Notes: generated by a model not told the origin, from the sequence alone. Numbered from the stretch's first letter, positions 8,389-18,982 are shown. The stretch is DNA of 64,000 nucleotides from CAG-492 sp035388585 (GCA_035388585.1 DAOOQE010000003.1:1-64000), one strand, 5' to 3'. A program made the numbers and translations.

Positions 8389-8506
8389 TTAATTTTTCTC
8401 CTATATACTTGTTAAAATTTTTTTCTACTACTAGAAAATTTCATATTTAAAATTTATCCCTTAAACTGTAGAATTATTATAATTTATACATAAATCATCT
8501 GTAAGA

Positions 8507-9991
8507 TTAGCCTTTGTGACCACCCACTTGAGAATTTCTTTGTATTGTTGTAGCACCATCTTCAAAATTTTTTCCTTTTAATATTGCATTTTTACCATAT
8601 TTTTTCTTAATTCTTAGAATAGATTTTTGAAGTTCATGTTCCTTTTTTTCTTTTTCTTCTTGTTTTTTTAATTCACAATAATCTGTAAATAAATCTATTT
8701 GCTTAATTCTTCCTCTATTAATTGCTTCATCTTCATTTATAAGATTATTTGTTGATATACTAATTTTTCTTGTTAATAGTCTCTTGTCTATAATTCTCTC
8801 GTAAAGTTCTATTATAGATTCTGAAATAATTTTATTTGAAGAAGTATAATATTTTAGATTTTTTGTTCCATGAGCATGTTTTGGAATACTTCTTCCATAC
8901 CTATCAATAGAAACTTCTCCTTTATACTCTATTAAGCTATTGTTCAAATTGTCTTTATCATAGTCTACTGTCAAAACTAATTGGTTTGTAACTACATTTT
9001 TATCAACTAAATCTAAAACTAATATATCTGTCATTTCCTTAACTATTAATTTTGTTTTTTCATAATCATATGGGCAATGTAATACTTGGCCAGAACATAA
9101 ACTAGTAGTTGATGGTTTATATGACTTTATACTTTCTATTGTACATGGTTCATAGCCCCAAGCATGATCTATCAGAAGTTCAGCATTAATGCCTAATAAT
9201 TTAAATAGTTTGTCTTCATTACTTAATGAGCATCGAGCAACATCTCCCATTGTAAAAATATTATTTTTTTCTAGCCTTTTTGCTGTTCCCCTTCCTACCC
9301 TCCAAAAATCGGTAAGTGGTTTATGTGTCCATAGTATTTCTTTATACATTTGCTCATCTAAGCATGCAATTCTTGCACCATATTTATTTGGGCTACTATG
9401 TTTCGCAACTATATCCATAGCAACTTTTGCAAGATATAAATTTGTGCCAACTCCACAAGTTGCAGTAATTCCAGTTTGATGATATACATCTTGCATAACC
9501 ATTGTAGCTATATCACTTGGTTTCATAGCATATTTTTTTAAATAGTGTGTAACATTTATAAACACTTCATCTATTGAGTAAACACATATATCTTCTGATG
9601 AAAAATATTTAAGATATATATTATATATTTCTGTACTATATTTCATATATTTATTCATTTGAGGTGGAGCTATTATAAAATCTAATTCGTAATTGTTATG
9701 TTGTTTCAGTTCGTTATCATCATAAGATTTTCTAATGAATTTTCTTCCCAATATTTTATATCGTCTTTTATTATTAATTTCTTTTACTTTTTGAATAACT
9801 TCAAATAAACGTGCTCTACCTGAAATACCATATTCTTTTAATGATGGACTAACTGCTAAACAAATTGTTTTTTCTGTTCTACTACTATCTGCAACAAGCA
9901 AATTTGTTTTCATAGGGTCCAATCCTCGTTCCATACATTCTACAGAAGCGAAAAAACTTTTTAAGTCTATAGCTATATAATAATTTTGCAT
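8507..9991 (-). CDS. Y-family (UvrX/ImuB-like) translesion DNA polymerase
   Basis: Predicted error-prone polymerase that copies damaged DNA. From the chosen start the protein has 494 residues. The palm begins with AIDLKSFFASVEC, giving a metal-binding aspartate at 9, and YSIDEVFIN supplies the second acidic pair. The thumb and little-finger region follows, with the CGVGTNLYLAKVAMD motif in between. The start at 9991 is preferred over 10027 because AGGGGGGTGAT stands nine bases before this ATG, and family members begin at this point. The C terminus is Lys/Glu-rich. It follows the rho terminator, and no LexA-type box was seen in the 82-base gap, so SOS control is not supported by sequence. Confidence 0.9.
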   Translation of the reverse strand: MQNYYIAIDLKSFFASVECMERGLDPMKTNLLVADSSRTEKTICLAVSPSLKEYGISGRARLFEVIQKVKEINNKRRYKILGRKFIRKSYDDNELKQHNNYELDFIIAPPQMNKYMKYSTEIYNIYLKYFSSEDICVYSIDEVFINVTHYLKKYAMKPSDIATMVMQDVYHQTGITATCGVGTNLYLAKVAMDIVAKHSSPNKYGARIACLDEQMYKEILWTHKPLTDFWRVGRGTAKRLEKNNIFTMGDVARCSLSNEDKLFKLLGINAELLIDHAWGYEPCTIESIKSYKPSTTSLCSGQVLHCPYDYEKTKLIVKEMTDILVLDLVDKNVVTNQLVLTVDYDKDNLNNSLIEYKGEVSIDRYGRSIPKHAHGTKNLKYYTSSNKIISESIIELYERIIDKRLLTRKISISTNNLINEDEAINRGRIKQIDLFTDYCELKKQEEKEKKEHELQKSILRIKKKYGKNAILKGKNFEDGATTIQRNSQVGGHKG

Positions 9992-10021
9992 TATTAATAT
10001 CACCCCCCTAATTATCTTAAT

Positions 10022-10066
10022 TTTCAAAAAAGCAACTAGATTCCTTTAAGAAACTAATTGCTTTTT
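10022..10066 (-). terminator. Terminator of rho
   Basis: Read on the minus strand, AAAAAGCAATTAG pairs with CTAGTTGCTTTTT with one mismatch, followed by TTTTTTG. It begins eight bases after the rho stop codon. Confidence 0.85.
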
Positions 10067-10073
10067 ACTGATT

Positions 10074-11399
10074 CTATTTAAATCTATTTAAATAATCTTC
10101 TATATTTCTTAAAAATTCCGAATTTGTTTTAGTTTTTATCATTTTAGAAATTAATTCTTCTGTTACTTCTGATACTGGAATGCTATTCATTGCTTTTCTT
10201 AAAGCGAATACTGTTTCCATCTCTTTATTTGTAAGTAATAAATCTTCTCTTCTGGTACCAGACTTATTAATATCGATAGCAGGGAATATTCTTTTTTCTG
10301 ATAATTTTCTGTCAAGTACTACTTCCATGTTTCCAGTTCCTTTGAATTCTTCAAATATAACATCATCCATTCTACTTCCTGTTTCGATTAAAGCAGTGGC
10401 AAGGATTGTTAAACTTCCTCCATTTTCAATATTTCTAGCAGCTCCAAAGAATTTTTTTGGTTTATGAAGTGCTGCAGGATCAAATCCACCTGATAAAGTT
10501 TTACCTGAAGAAGGGATAACTAGATTGTAGGCTCTAGCAAGTCTTGTTATACTATCTAATAAAATGACAACATCTTTACGTTGTTCTGTTAATCTTTTGG
10601 CTCTCTCAAGAACCATTTCAGCAACTTTTACATGATGATCTGGTATCTCGTCAAAAGTAGAGTATATTACATCACCATTTATTGAACGTTTCATATCTGT
10701 AACTTCTTCTGGACGTTCATCAATAAGTAAAACTATTAATTCAACTTCAGGATTGTTAATTTTTATACTATTTGCTATCTTTTTTAGCAATGTTGTTTTC
10801 CCAACTTTTGGTGGTGCGACAATCATTCCTCTTTGACCTTTACCAATTGGAGAAATTAGATCAATAAGCCTTGTAGAATAGTCAGAAGAAGAAACTTCTA
10901 AACGTAATCTTTCATTTGGATGGATAGGAATTAAATCATCAAATTTAATTCTTCTAAAAGCTTTTTCTGGTGACTCTCCATTAACTTCTCCAACAAAAAT
11001 TAATGCTGGAAATTTATTGTCCCCTTCTGCTGGTATTCTAGCAATTCCTTTTACTTTATCACCCTTGTCCAATCTAAATCTTCTAATTTGAACAGGAGAA
11101 ATATATACATCTTTTGGTGTTGATAAATAGTTTGATCCTCTCAAAAAACCATATCCATCAGGTAATACTTCCAAAATACCTTCTACAATCTCATCACCTT
11201 CATTAGTTAATTTATATCCTTCTGAATAATTGACTGTTTCCTTATTATTTAAGTTTTCAACTATTTCTGTTTCTTTCGGATTATTTAATATTTCTAATTC
11301 CTTTGTTAATTCATCTTTTTTTAATTTAGAAACATTTTTAATTCCTTTATCTTTTGCATATTGACGCAATTCGACTAGTGTAAAATTTTCGAAGTCCAT
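10074..11399 (-). CDS. rho: Transcription termination factor Rho
   Basis: The hexameric RNA-dependent ATPase that ends transcription at untranslated RNA. Residues 1-45 form the N-terminal SAP-like helix bundle. A short Asn/Glu-rich linker follows, then the cold-shock RNA-binding domain ([20 protein letters not shown]) and the ATPase core with Walker A ([12 protein letters not shown]), [13 protein letters not shown] and [15 protein letters not shown]. At 441 residues it is a standard length with only a small linker insertion. The ATG is preceded by AAAAGGGGG. A 171-base spacer separates it from the divIC-like gene. Confidence 0.97.
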   Translation of the reverse strand: MDFENFTLVELRQYAKDKGIKNVSKLKKDELTKELEILNNPKETEIVENLNNKETVNYSEGYKLTNEGDEIVEGILEVLPDGYGFLRGSNYLSTPKDVYISPVQIRRFRLDKGDKVKGIARIPAEGDNKFPALIFVGEVNGESPEKAFRRIKFDDLIPIHPNERLRLEVSSSDYSTRLIDLISPIGKGQRGMIVAPPKVGKTTLLKKIANSIKINNPEVELIVLLIDERPEEVTDMKRSINGDVIYSTFDEIPDHHVKVAEMVLERAKRLTEQRKDVVILLDSITRLARAYNLVIPSSGKTLSGGFDPAALHKPKKFFGAARNIENGGSLTILATALIETGSRMDDVIFEEFKGTGNMEVVLDRKLSEKRIFPAIDINKSGTRREDLLLTNKEMETVFALRKAMNSIPVSEVTEELISKMIKTKTNSEFLRNIEDYLNRFK

Positions 11400-11494
11400 A
11401 TTTTGATAAGCCCCCTTTTATATTTTTTATTTATATCTCTTTTGAAAATTTTTAAGAAATTTTAAAGAATTGATAAAAACCTTTTGATATTAAT

Positions 11495-11514
11495 AAGAGA
11501 CTAAAAAGCCTCTT
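11495..11514 (-). terminator. Weak hairpin after the divIC-like gene
   Basis: AAGAGGC pairs with GTCTCTT (minus strand, one G-T pair). Only a short T run follows, so it may be a partial terminator or part of the rho leader. Confidence 0.35.
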
Positions 11515-11570
11515 TTGATTGATATTATTTTAATATTTTATAACTAATTCATACTATTTTTAGATTAAAA

Positions 11571-11843
11571 CTATTTACTTACATCTATATAAACTCTCTC
11601 GTTAGGCAGGTACATTCCTAATTTTTCTCTAGCTACATCAGTTATATACTCTGTTGAGTTTAAATTTGATTTTAAATTTATTAAATCTTGATTTTTTTCC
11701 TTTGTTTTTGATAATTCTTCATTATAATACTTTTCCTCATTTTTATATGCATTTAGCGTTTTTTGTTGCACAAATAAAGTATAAATAACGTAAATTAATA
11801 TTCCAATTACAATTAATCTTTTGAATTTAATATTTTTCTTCAT
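11571..11843 (-). CDS. Septum formation initiator family protein (DivIC/FtsL-like)
   Basis: A short bitopic division protein of 90 residues. It has a basic N terminus, one membrane segment (about residues 9-26, RLIVIGILIYVIYTLFV) and an extracellular coiled coil (KNEEKYYNEELSKTKEKNQ). It closes with the family motif AREKLGMYLPNERVYI. The family links FtsB/DivIB-type complexes at the septum. The start at 11843 replaces a longer reading from 11885 because TTAAGGAG is placed correctly for this ATG and the extra residues do not resemble the family. Its position between prfB and rho is co-directional with both. Confidence 0.87.
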   Translation of the reverse strand: MKKNIKFKRLIVIGILIYVIYTLFVQQKTLNAYKNEEKYYNEELSKTKEKNQDLINLKSNLNSTEYITDVAREKLGMYLPNERVYIDVSK

Positions 11844-12149
11844 AAGTAACTCCTTAAAACCTAATAATAAATTGTCTGGAAACAACCTTTTAAAACATTA
11901 TAACATATTTTTTTTTTTATAGCACTACTTTTTTACAATTTTTTCAAAATTAGTAATGGATTAAAATAAATAACATACATTTATAACAAAAAATTACAAT
12001 TAATATAACACACAAATTTTAAAACAATTGTGTCCATATAAACACACCTTCTTTATTATAAATTAAAAATTATATTATAAATAAACAATATAATTCTTAA
12101 TATTAATATACTATTTTATATTTTTTTGTTACAAAAAATATAAGAATTA
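11844..12149. other. AT-rich spacer
   Basis: I see no gene, clear promoter or stable hairpin in these 306 bases. They separate the divIC-like gene from the end of the upstream membrane protein gene. Confidence 0.5.
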
Positions 12150-12842
12150 TTATCTTCCTAAAGAATAATATACAATAATAGCCATTATAAATAATGCAAA
12201 TAATGCTATTTTAAGTATTCTTTTTATTATCTTAAACTTTTCAAATTTTACTTCTTCTTCAGAAATTCTTTCATCTACTTTAAAATTGTTTATAAACTTA
12301 TTTGTTTCTTCTGGCGATACAAATAAAGTTGAAAAAGATAATTCCTTAATTATTCCATTAGTATCAACATATTTTATAACGATATTATAATCTTTCACTA
12401 AATGCAAAAAACTATAATCATTATATTTTGAAATATAAATACACTTTATTTTTTCATATGGAAAAAATACTTTTTGAAAGCCAAATGAAATAGTAATTCC
12501 TTCTTTAGAACATACAAATTTGAATGCATTAAAAACAGTAACAATTAAGCAAATTCCAAATAAAAAAAGCAATGTAATAAAAAAAGTAATAATATCATTA
12601 TACATGGTTGATAATAATAGTGCTATAACTATTATACTAGTTATAATTATTATATATTTATTCTCCTTAATGATTTTTTTAGGATTAGAAATAAGAGCTG
12701 CATTTTCTGACTCAATTCCAATTATTTCATTAAATCTCTTATTTTTATGTAAAATAAATACATCTTTAAATCTCAATTTATCTTTTCTTTTAATATTCTT
12801 TTCTAATTTCAAATTATCTTTTCTATTATTATTATTTTTCAA
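12150..12842 (-). CDS. Membrane protein of unknown function
   Basis: A 230-residue protein with a very Lys/Asn-rich N terminus (1-60). A pair of membrane segments lies at about 62-80 and 85-110, followed by a soluble middle part of alternating strands and one C-terminal membrane segment (about 211-227). The arrangement of two helices followed by a strand-rich part (FKFVCSKEGITISFGFQKVF, IKCIYISKYND) resembles membrane proteins with a bacterial PH-like domain, but this is only a suggestion. The start is TTG with AGAGGTAAATT upstream. It begins 17 bases after the prfB stop, so it is in the prfB transcript. Confidence 0.7.
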   Translation of the reverse strand: MKNNNNRKDNLKLEKNIKRKDKLRFKDVFILHKNKRFNEIIGIESENAALISNPKKIIKENKYIIIITSIIVIALLLSTMYNDIITFFITLLFLFGICLIVTVFNAFKFVCSKEGITISFGFQKVFFPYEKIKCIYISKYNDYSFLHLVKDYNIVIKYVDTNGIIKELSFSTLFVSPEETNKFINNFKVDERISEEEVKFEKFKIIKRILKIALFALFIMAIIVYYSLGR

Positions 12843-12859
12843 AATTTACCTCTTTCCAT

Positions 12860-13960
12860 CTAATTAATAGTTTTTAAATAAGCTTCCATAAATTCATTTA
12901 GGTCTCCATCCATTACACTTTGAACATTCCCAATTTCAACCCCTGTCCTATGATCTTTTACAAGTGTGTACGGACAAAAAACATATGATCTTATTTGACT
13001 TCCCCATGTAATCTCTTTTTGCTCACCTTTTAGATCTTCAATCTTTTCTTTTTGCTCTTTTTCTTTTAAATCTAATAATTTCGATTTAAGCATCCTCATT
13101 GCAGTTTCCTTATTTTGTAATTGAGAACGTTCAGTTTGGCATGCTACAACTGTATTAGTTGGAATATGAGTTAGTCTTACTGCAGAAGATGTTTTGTTTA
13201 CATGTTGTCCTCCAGCTCCTGAAGCTCTGTATGTATCTATTCTTAAATCATCTGAACTTATTTCAATTTCTATATCCTCAGATATTTCTGGCAAAACTTC
13301 TATTGAAGCAAAAGAAGTGTGTCTTCTACCTCCAGAATCAAATGGAGAAATTCTCACTAATCTGTGAACACCTTTCTCACTTTTTAAATAACCATATGCA
13401 TAATCTCCTTCAACTAAGAAGGTTACACTTTTAAGCCCTGCTTCATCTCCATCTAAATAATCCAATTCTGTTACTTTATAATTATTTGAATTTGCCCATC
13501 TTGTGTACATCCTATATAACATCTCTGCCCAATCCTGTGATTCTGTTCCTCCAGCCCCAGGATGTATAGTAATAATTGCATTATTTATATCGTATTTACC
13601 TGCTAATAATGTTGTAACAGCTAGTTTTTCTATTTTTTTACATAATAAATTCAGACTGCTTTCCAATTCTTTAGCTAGTTCGTTATCATAATCTACTAAA
13701 AGTAATTGTGCTAAGTCCAACAATGAATTTAATAAAGAACTATATTCATTTACTATTTCTATTTTATATTTCATATTTTTAATTTTTTGAAGAATTACTC
13801 CTGATTTTTTAGAATCACTCCAAAAATCAATCTCTAATGTCTTTTTTTCTAATTCTGCAATTTCTAATTCAATCTTAGGAATACAAAGTGATTCAATTAT
13901 TATAGCTAATTTTGTTTTATATTCTGATATTATATTTATAATATTTTCAATTTCTACCAT
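12860..13960 (-). CDS. prfB: Peptide chain release factor 2
   Basis: It recognises UGA and UAA stop codons and triggers peptide release. The SPF recognition tripeptide (RISPFDSGGRRH) marks RF2 rather than RF1, and the catalytic GGQ lies in GAGGQHVNKTSSAVRL. It has full family length (366 residues). Codons 25-26 read CTT TGT, exactly where many bacteria carry CTT TGA for the autoregulatory +1 frameshift. Here the reading frame is continuous, there is no internal stop and no upstream SD-like stimulator, so that control is absent. AAAGGGGAACACA precedes the ATG, and a good promoter lies at 13998-14026. Confidence 0.96.
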   Translation of the reverse strand: MVEIENIINIISEYKTKLAIIIESLCIPKIELEIAELEKKTLEIDFWSDSKKSGVILQKIKNMKYKIEIVNEYSSLLNSLLDLAQLLLVDYDNELAKELESSLNLLCKKIEKLAVTTLLAGKYDINNAIITIHPGAGGTESQDWAEMLYRMYTRWANSNNYKVTELDYLDGDEAGLKSVTFLVEGDYAYGYLKSEKGVHRLVRISPFDSGGRRHTSFASIEVLPEISEDIEIEISSDDLRIDTYRASGAGGQHVNKTSSAVRLTHIPTNTVVACQTERSQLQNKETAMRMLKSKLLDLKEKEQKEKIEDLKGEQKEITWGSQIRSYVFCPYTLVKDHRTGVEIGNVQSVMDGDLNEFMEAYLKTIN

Positions 13961-13997
13961 TGTGTTCCCCTTTCAAATTAATTAATTTATTTATTTA

Positions 13998-14026
13998 ATA
14001 GTATTATAAATAAATAAAAAAGTCAA
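13998..14026 (-). promoter_or_regulatory. Promoter of prfB
   Basis: On the minus strand TTGACT (14026-14021), a 17-base spacer and TACTAT (14003-13998). Confidence 0.65.
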
Positions 14027-14058
14027 TAAATTTTACTGAGAACTCATGAAAAGCAATT

Positions 14059-14078
14059 AGGGACTTTCACAAGTCCCT
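14059..14078. terminator. Hairpin between prfB and the CPBP gene
   Basis: AGGGACTT pairs with AAGTCCCT across a four-base loop. The T tract is short on both strands. It probably limits read-through from the CPBP gene into prfB. Confidence 0.45.
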
Positions 14079-14095
14079 TTGAAAAATAATTATTA

Positions 14096-14124
14096 TTGCT
14101 ATATATAATGTATTAAATTATAAT
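14096..14124 (+). promoter_or_regulatory. Promoter of the 14-codon ORF
   Basis: TTGCTA at 14096-14101, a 17-base spacer, TATAAT at 14119-14124. Confidence 0.6.
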
Positions 14125-14147
14125 ACATATATTAAGGAGGAGAAAAA

Positions 14148-14192
14148 ATGAAAATAAATGAATTTAGTAAAAATATTGAGATTTTTTACTAA
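14148..14192 (+). CDS. Orphan 14-residue ORF with promoter and strong ribosome site
   Basis: ATG at 14148 is preceded by AAGGAGGAG and a full promoter, yet the reading frame (MKINEFSKNIEIFY) stops after 14 codons. Its last bases overlap the 3' end of the convergent CPBP gene. It could be the surviving start of a lost gene, a small peptide gene, or a promoter that makes an antisense RNA against the CPBP transcript. No family was recognised. Confidence 0.4.
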   Translation: MKINEFSKNIEIFY

Positions 14193-14854
14193 AACATAAA
14201 TATGAGTAAATCCCAATACATATGAAGTAATATAGGCAATACCAAATTTTTATTTTTAATAAATATGTAACTAAAAATCAAATTTAAAAATATTACTCCT
14301 ACAAAACTCAAATTAGTAAAATTGTTAAAAAAGTCTCCCTTAGAAATCCATATAGGGAAATGAATTGCTAAAAATAGTAATGAATTAATTAAATATGACA
14401 ATATTTTTTTTTCTTCTCTATACAGTATATTTAGTAACCATCCTCTAAAAACAATTTCCTCTGTTAATCCAACAAATAAAACAATAATTAATTTATCAAT
14501 TCCAAAATCATTTGATATATATAATCCTTTATTTACGAAATAAGATCTTACCAATATATACAAAGTAAAAAAAATAAATAATGGCAAATATTTTAATAAA
14601 TTAATTTTAATATAAAACATATATTTAAGTTTAATTTTTACTTCGTTTTTATATCTGACAATTAATATTATAGCTGGAAGTGTCCATATTAAATTTTTTA
14701 TAATGGCTTCTTTTATAAATTGAGCTAAAATACCGTTATTAACTATACGATCTAGATTCTCAAATATAAATAATTCATTAACAGTCCACGCTGTAAAAAA
14801 AATTAATATATATATAATTACAAATCTTTTACTTATTGTAACTTCATTTTTCAT
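14189..14854 (-). CDS. CPBP family intramembrane protease (CAAX/Abi type)
   Basis: A polytopic membrane protein of 221 residues with about six or seven hydrophobic segments. The intramembrane protease motifs are present: EExxxR at E132-E133-R137 (TEEIVFRGWL), H165 in FLAIHF and H211 in LLHMYWD. Bacterial members often act in bacteriocin immunity or membrane-protein processing; the substrate cannot be inferred. It is co-directional with the HD gene upstream (52 bases). The C terminus overlaps the short plus-strand ORF. Confidence 0.85.
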   Translation of the reverse strand: MKNEVTISKRFVIIYILIFFTAWTVNELFIFENLDRIVNNGILAQFIKEAIIKNLIWTLPAIILIVRYKNEVKIKLKYMFYIKINLLKYLPLFIFFTLYILVRSYFVNKGLYISNDFGIDKLIIVLFVGLTEEIVFRGWLLNILYREEKKILSYLINSLLFLAIHFPIWISKGDFFNNFTNLSFVGVIFLNLIFSYIFIKNKNLVLPILLHMYWDLLIFMF

Positions 14855-14906
14855 ATTTGCTTCTTTCCTATCTTTTATTTAGATATCTTACTTCATATAA
14901 TTTCCA

Positions 14907-15932
14907 TTAGAAATTAAAATCAAGATAAACATATTTATCCATTTTATATGACAAATTATCTTGTATAAACTTATTTGCTTGTTCATTAATTTTTGAAATC
15001 CTTAATCCATTTAATAATGGATCAATATATCTTACCTTTGAACCATGATACACATAATAAACATTTTCCGGCTTATTATCTGATATTAAAACAAATTTTG
15101 ATTTCCTCCATATGTCAAAAATATCTTTATAACTAGATTTTTCAATTATATTTATAATATCTGATTCTTTCAATATGTATAAATCTCTTCTATTAATTAC
15201 ACCCTCTTCATTAAGCTTTTTTAAAATATCTGCGACAAATTGCATTGAATATCTTGTTCTATCTTCTCTATAAATAATAGACAATTTGCTTGTCATCTTT
15301 ACAAATTCTTTTGCAATAAATTCATTTTTAAATCCTAACTCATCCAATCCGTTTTCATCTTTGAATATGATTATATCATTATACATAGTTTCTATTGTGT
15401 TAATATCCACTAATTTATATGTTAAAAAACCATTTGATAAAGAATACTCCAATCTATCAGCCGAAAGTTGAGGCGTGTCATTATCAGCTATTGAATATAA
15501 ATGATAATTATCAACTTCTGTTATATCAATATTATCTCTCTTCAATAATTCCATAATTTCTTTTGATTTCAATATTGTTTCAGTTGTTAAATCTTCAGTG
15601 GCTTCTTGTTTCATATAATCTCCATCAAGAAAGTCTATACAATGTTTAAATGCTGGTGTTGATATATCATGAAATAAACCAGCTAATGTTTGTTTCTTAT
15701 CATGAGTAAAATGCCATACAATTAATGCTACTGCTATTGAATGATCTAAACTCGAAAAGAAATCCTCACTTTCAAATAAGTCCGAATATATGGTTCCACA
15801 TGTTACACTTATGTATTGTTGAGACAATAATTCTTTTGTGTTTATGTAATCATTTAACCATTCTGGGAAATCAGGCTCTAATATTTTATAGTATTCCATA
15901 ATCTTTTTATCGATTCTATCTAAATAATTCAC
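14907..15932 (-). CDS. HD-domain metal-dependent phosphohydrolase
   Basis: A 341-residue cytoplasmic protein with an HD fold. H64 (SLDHSIAV), the H88-D89 pair in LAGLFHDIS, and further histidines at 74, 77 and 97 are suitably spaced for a metal site. HD proteins of this size include nucleotide hydrolases, but the C-terminal half is not one I can assign. The start is GTG at 15932, set by AAAGGAG. It is probably transcribed with the CPBP gene. Confidence 0.75.
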   Translation of the reverse strand: MNYLDRIDKKIMEYYKILEPDFPEWLNDYINTKELLSQQYISVTCGTIYSDLFESEDFFSSLDHSIAVALIVWHFTHDKKQTLAGLFHDISTPAFKHCIDFLDGDYMKQEATEDLTTETILKSKEIMELLKRDNIDITEVDNYHLYSIADNDTPQLSADRLEYSLSNGFLTYKLVDINTIETMYNDIIIFKDENGLDELGFKNEFIAKEFVKMTSKLSIIYREDRTRYSMQFVADILKKLNEEGVINRRDLYILKESDIINIIEKSSYKDIFDIWRKSKFVLISDNKPENVYYVYHGSKVRYIDPLLNGLRISKINEQANKFIQDNLSYKMDKYVYLDFNF

Positions 15933-16047
15933 TTTATTACTCCTTTTATAAATTCCATTCTATCCGATTTTTCCATTTTCTTACTCATTTTAAAAATCAA
16001 TTTCTATCTAAGTAATCAATTTCATTTCAATTTATAATGCTTTGAAA

Positions 16048-16080
16048 CAAAATACTCGGAGACTATCCCCGAGTATTTAA
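16048..16080 (-). terminator. Terminator of secA
   Basis: AATACTCGG pairs with CCGAGTATT; on the minus strand it is followed by TTTTGTTT. Confidence 0.8.
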
Positions 16081-16172
16081 TTTAGAAATTATATGGGTAT
16101 CCCCTTAATTGATTATAAATTAAACTTTTTGGATAATTCATTACTATTTTATAGAATTTCTGCTAGTCAAAT

Positions 16173-18935
16173 CTATTTACCGCAACAGTTTTTATATTTT
16201 TTTCCTGAACCACATGTGCAAACATCATTTCTTCCAATTTTTGGTTCGATATTAACTATTGGCTTAGTAACTGCGTCAGGGCTTTTTTTAGGAACTGCAT
16301 TATCCAAATTTGCTATTGCAGTATCTGCAAGACTTGCATTCATAATTTTAACTGTTTCAGTTCTTCTTATATTTTCATTTTTTTGTGTATTCATTATCAT
16401 TTTCGTAACTTCTAATTTGATATTTTCAATCATTGTGTCAAACATATCAAATCCTTCAATTCTATATTGAACAACTGGATCTTTTTGACCATATGCACGA
16501 AGTCCTATACCATCTTTTAATTCGTCCATACTATCAATATGTTCCATCCAATTATTATCTACAACTTTTAACATTATAACTCTTTCAAGTTCTCTCATAT
16601 CTTCAGATGTAAATTCTATTTCTTTTTCTTCATATTTCTCATGAACTTTATTTTTTATTTCTTCTATAATTTCTTTTGTATCTAATCTAGCATTTTTAAT
16701 TGATTCTATAGAATCTGTAACACCTAGCGTAGTTCTAATGTCTTGACTAAATGATTCCTCAACTATTGTATTATCTTCTGGAGTATATGCTAAAACAAGA
16801 TTTTCAACTGTTGAATCAACCATTTTAAGTATAGTATCTTTTAAGTTTTCTCCATCTAAAACTTGTTTTCTTTGTTTATATATTATTTCTCTTTGAGTAT
16901 TCATAACATCATCATATTGAAGAACATGTTTTCTTGTGCTGAAATGCATTCCCTCTACCCTTTTTTGAGCTGTTTCAACTGCATTAGAAATTATTCTAGA
17001 TTGAATTGGCATATTCTCGTCTGCACCTAATGTTTCATATACTCTGTTAATTGTGTCTCCACCAAATATTTTCATCAAATCATCTTCTAAAGCTATATAG
17101 AATTTTGATTCTCCTGGATCACCTTGACGACCTGCACGCCCACGTAACTGATTGTCAATTCTTCTTGATTCATGTCTTTCAGTTCCAAGTATTTTCAAAC
17201 CACCTGCAGCAATAACTTTTTGTTTTTCTTCTTGAATTGCACTAGAATGTTTTTTCTCTAATTCTCTAAATTTTTCCCTTAATGCAAGTACTTCAGCATT
17301 ATCTGTTTCATTAAATGTTATTGCATCATCTATTTGTTCTGGAGTATATTTAAGTTTTTTCATTTCTTGTTTTGCTAAATATTCTGTATTTCCTCCAAGC
17401 ATAATATCAGTACCACGACCTGCCATATTAGTTGCAATTGTAACAGCTCCAAACTTACCTGCTTGTGCAATTATATCTGCTTCTTTCTCATGTTGTTTAG
17501 CATTTAATACTTCATGTTTAATTCCTTCTTTACTTAGCATTTTACTTAATTTTTCTGATTTTTCTATTGATACTGTACCTATTAGAACAGGTTGACCTTT
17601 TTCATAACTTTCTTTAACCTCTTCTACTATTGCTCTAAATTTTCCTGCTTCATTTTTATATATCGTATCAGAATGATCATTTCTTATCATTGGTTTATTT
17701 GTAGGAATTTCTATAACATCTAAATTATATATTTCTTCAAATTCAGATTTTTCTGTCATAGCTGTTCCTGTCATTCCAGATAATTTTCCATACATTCTAA
17801 AATAATTTTGGAATGTTATTGTTGCTAATGTTTTTGATTCGTCAGCTATTTTAACTCTTTCTTTTGCTTCAATTGCTTGGTGTAATCCGTTATTATATCT
17901 TCTTCCATACATTATACGTCCTGTGAATTCATCTACAATTAGAACTTCCCCATCTTTAACTATATAGTCAACATCTTTTTTCATTATTCCATGAGCTCTT
18001 AATGCTTGATTAACATTATGAACTATTTCTGAATTTTCTATATCATTAAAATTTGATAATCCAAATTCTCTTTCAGCCTTTTGAATTCCTTTTTGTGTAA
18101 GAGACGCAGATTTTGCCTTTAAATCAACTATGTAATCATAATTTTCGTTATCTTCTGATTGAATTTCATCTTTTACATCTTCTTCTATTATTATTTTTGG
18201 TGTTAATCTTTTAACAAAAGAATCTGCTTTACTGTATAAATCTGAAGATTTATTTCCTCTTCCAGAAATAATAAGAGGAGTACGTGCCTCATCTATTAAA
18301 ATACTGTCAATTTCGTCTACAATAGCATAATGTAATTCTCTTTGAACTAATTGATTTTTATAAATTACCATATTATCTCTTAGGTAATCAAATCCATATT
18401 CATTATTTGTTCCATATGTTATATCACATGCATATGCTGCTTGTTTTTGATTGGGTTCCATTCCTGCTAATACTAATCCAATAGAAAGACCTAGGAATTT
18501 ATATAATTTCCCCATCATCTCTCCTTGATATTTTGCAAGATAATCATTTACTGTTATAATGTGAACACCTTTACCAGTTAAGGCATTTAAATATGCTGGA
18601 AGTGTTGCAACTAAAGTCTTTCCTTCACCTGTTTTCATTTCTGCTATTCTACCTTGATGTAGGATAATACCACCTATTAACTGAACATCAAAATGACGTA
18701 AACCTAAAACTCTTTTTGATGCTTCTCTAACAACAGCAAAAGCTTCAGGAAGTATTTCATCTAAAGTTTCACTTTGATTTAATCTATTTTTAAACTCTTC
18801 TGTTTTACCTCTTAATTCAGAATCTGATAAGTTACCAATTTCCTGCTCTAATGAATTAATTTTTTCTACTAATGTCATAACTCTTTTTACTTCTTTTTCA
18901 CTGTATGAGCCAAATATTTTGTTTAATATTCCCAT
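16173..18935 (-). CDS. secA: Preprotein translocase ATPase SecA
   Basis: The motor that drives unfolded proteins through SecYEG. It has 920 residues with all domains in order: Walker A ([11 protein letters not shown]), the ATPase site VDEIDSIL, the preprotein cross-linking region, the second helicase-like domain ([34 protein letters not shown]), scaffold and wing, and the C-terminal zinc motif [13 protein letters not shown]. An insert of acidic residues near 255-275 ([17 protein letters not shown]) makes it somewhat longer than the Bacillus protein. It has its own promoter and terminator. Confidence 0.98.
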   Translation of the reverse strand: MGILNKIFGSYSEKEVKRVMTLVEKINSLEQEIGNLSDSELRGKTEEFKNRLNQSETLDEILPEAFAVVREASKRVLGLRHFDVQLIGGIILHQGRIAEMKTGEGKTLVATLPAYLNALTGKGVHIITVNDYLAKYQGEMMGKLYKFLGLSIGLVLAGMEPNQKQAAYACDITYGTNNEYGFDYLRDNMVIYKNQLVQRELHYAIVDEIDSILIDEARTPLIISGRGNKSSDLYSKADSFVKRLTPKIIIEEDVKDEIQSEDNENYDYIVDLKAKSASLTQKGIQKAEREFGLSNFNDIENSEIVHNVNQALRAHGIMKKDVDYIVKDGEVLIVDEFTGRIMYGRRYNNGLHQAIEAKERVKIADESKTLATITFQNYFRMYGKLSGMTGTAMTEKSEFEEIYNLDVIEIPTNKPMIRNDHSDTIYKNEAGKFRAIVEEVKESYEKGQPVLIGTVSIEKSEKLSKMLSKEGIKHEVLNAKQHEKEADIIAQAGKFGAVTIATNMAGRGTDIMLGGNTEYLAKQEMKKLKYTPEQIDDAITFNETDNAEVLALREKFRELEKKHSSAIQEEKQKVIAAGGLKILGTERHESRRIDNQLRGRAGRQGDPGESKFYIALEDDLMKIFGGDTINRVYETLGADENMPIQSRIISNAVETAQKRVEGMHFSTRKHVLQYDDVMNTQREIIYKQRKQVLDGENLKDTILKMVDSTVENLVLAYTPEDNTIVEESFSQDIRTTLGVTDSIESIKNARLDTKEIIEEIKNKVHEKYEEKEIEFTSEDMRELERVIMLKVVDNNWMEHIDSMDELKDGIGLRAYGQKDPVVQYRIEGFDMFDTMIENIKLEVTKMIMNTQKNENIRRTETVKIMNASLADTAIANLDNAVPKKSPDAVTKPIVNIEPKIGRNDVCTCGSGKKYKNCCGK

Positions 18936-18982
18936 TTTTTAACTCCTTTTCTCCTGTTTATTTTTTTCTATTAACTCATTGT

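Noticed and set aside
9189..9479. Plus-strand 96-codon open frame inside the Y-family polymerase
   Set aside because: It is a shadow of the polymerase gene, with no ribosome site.
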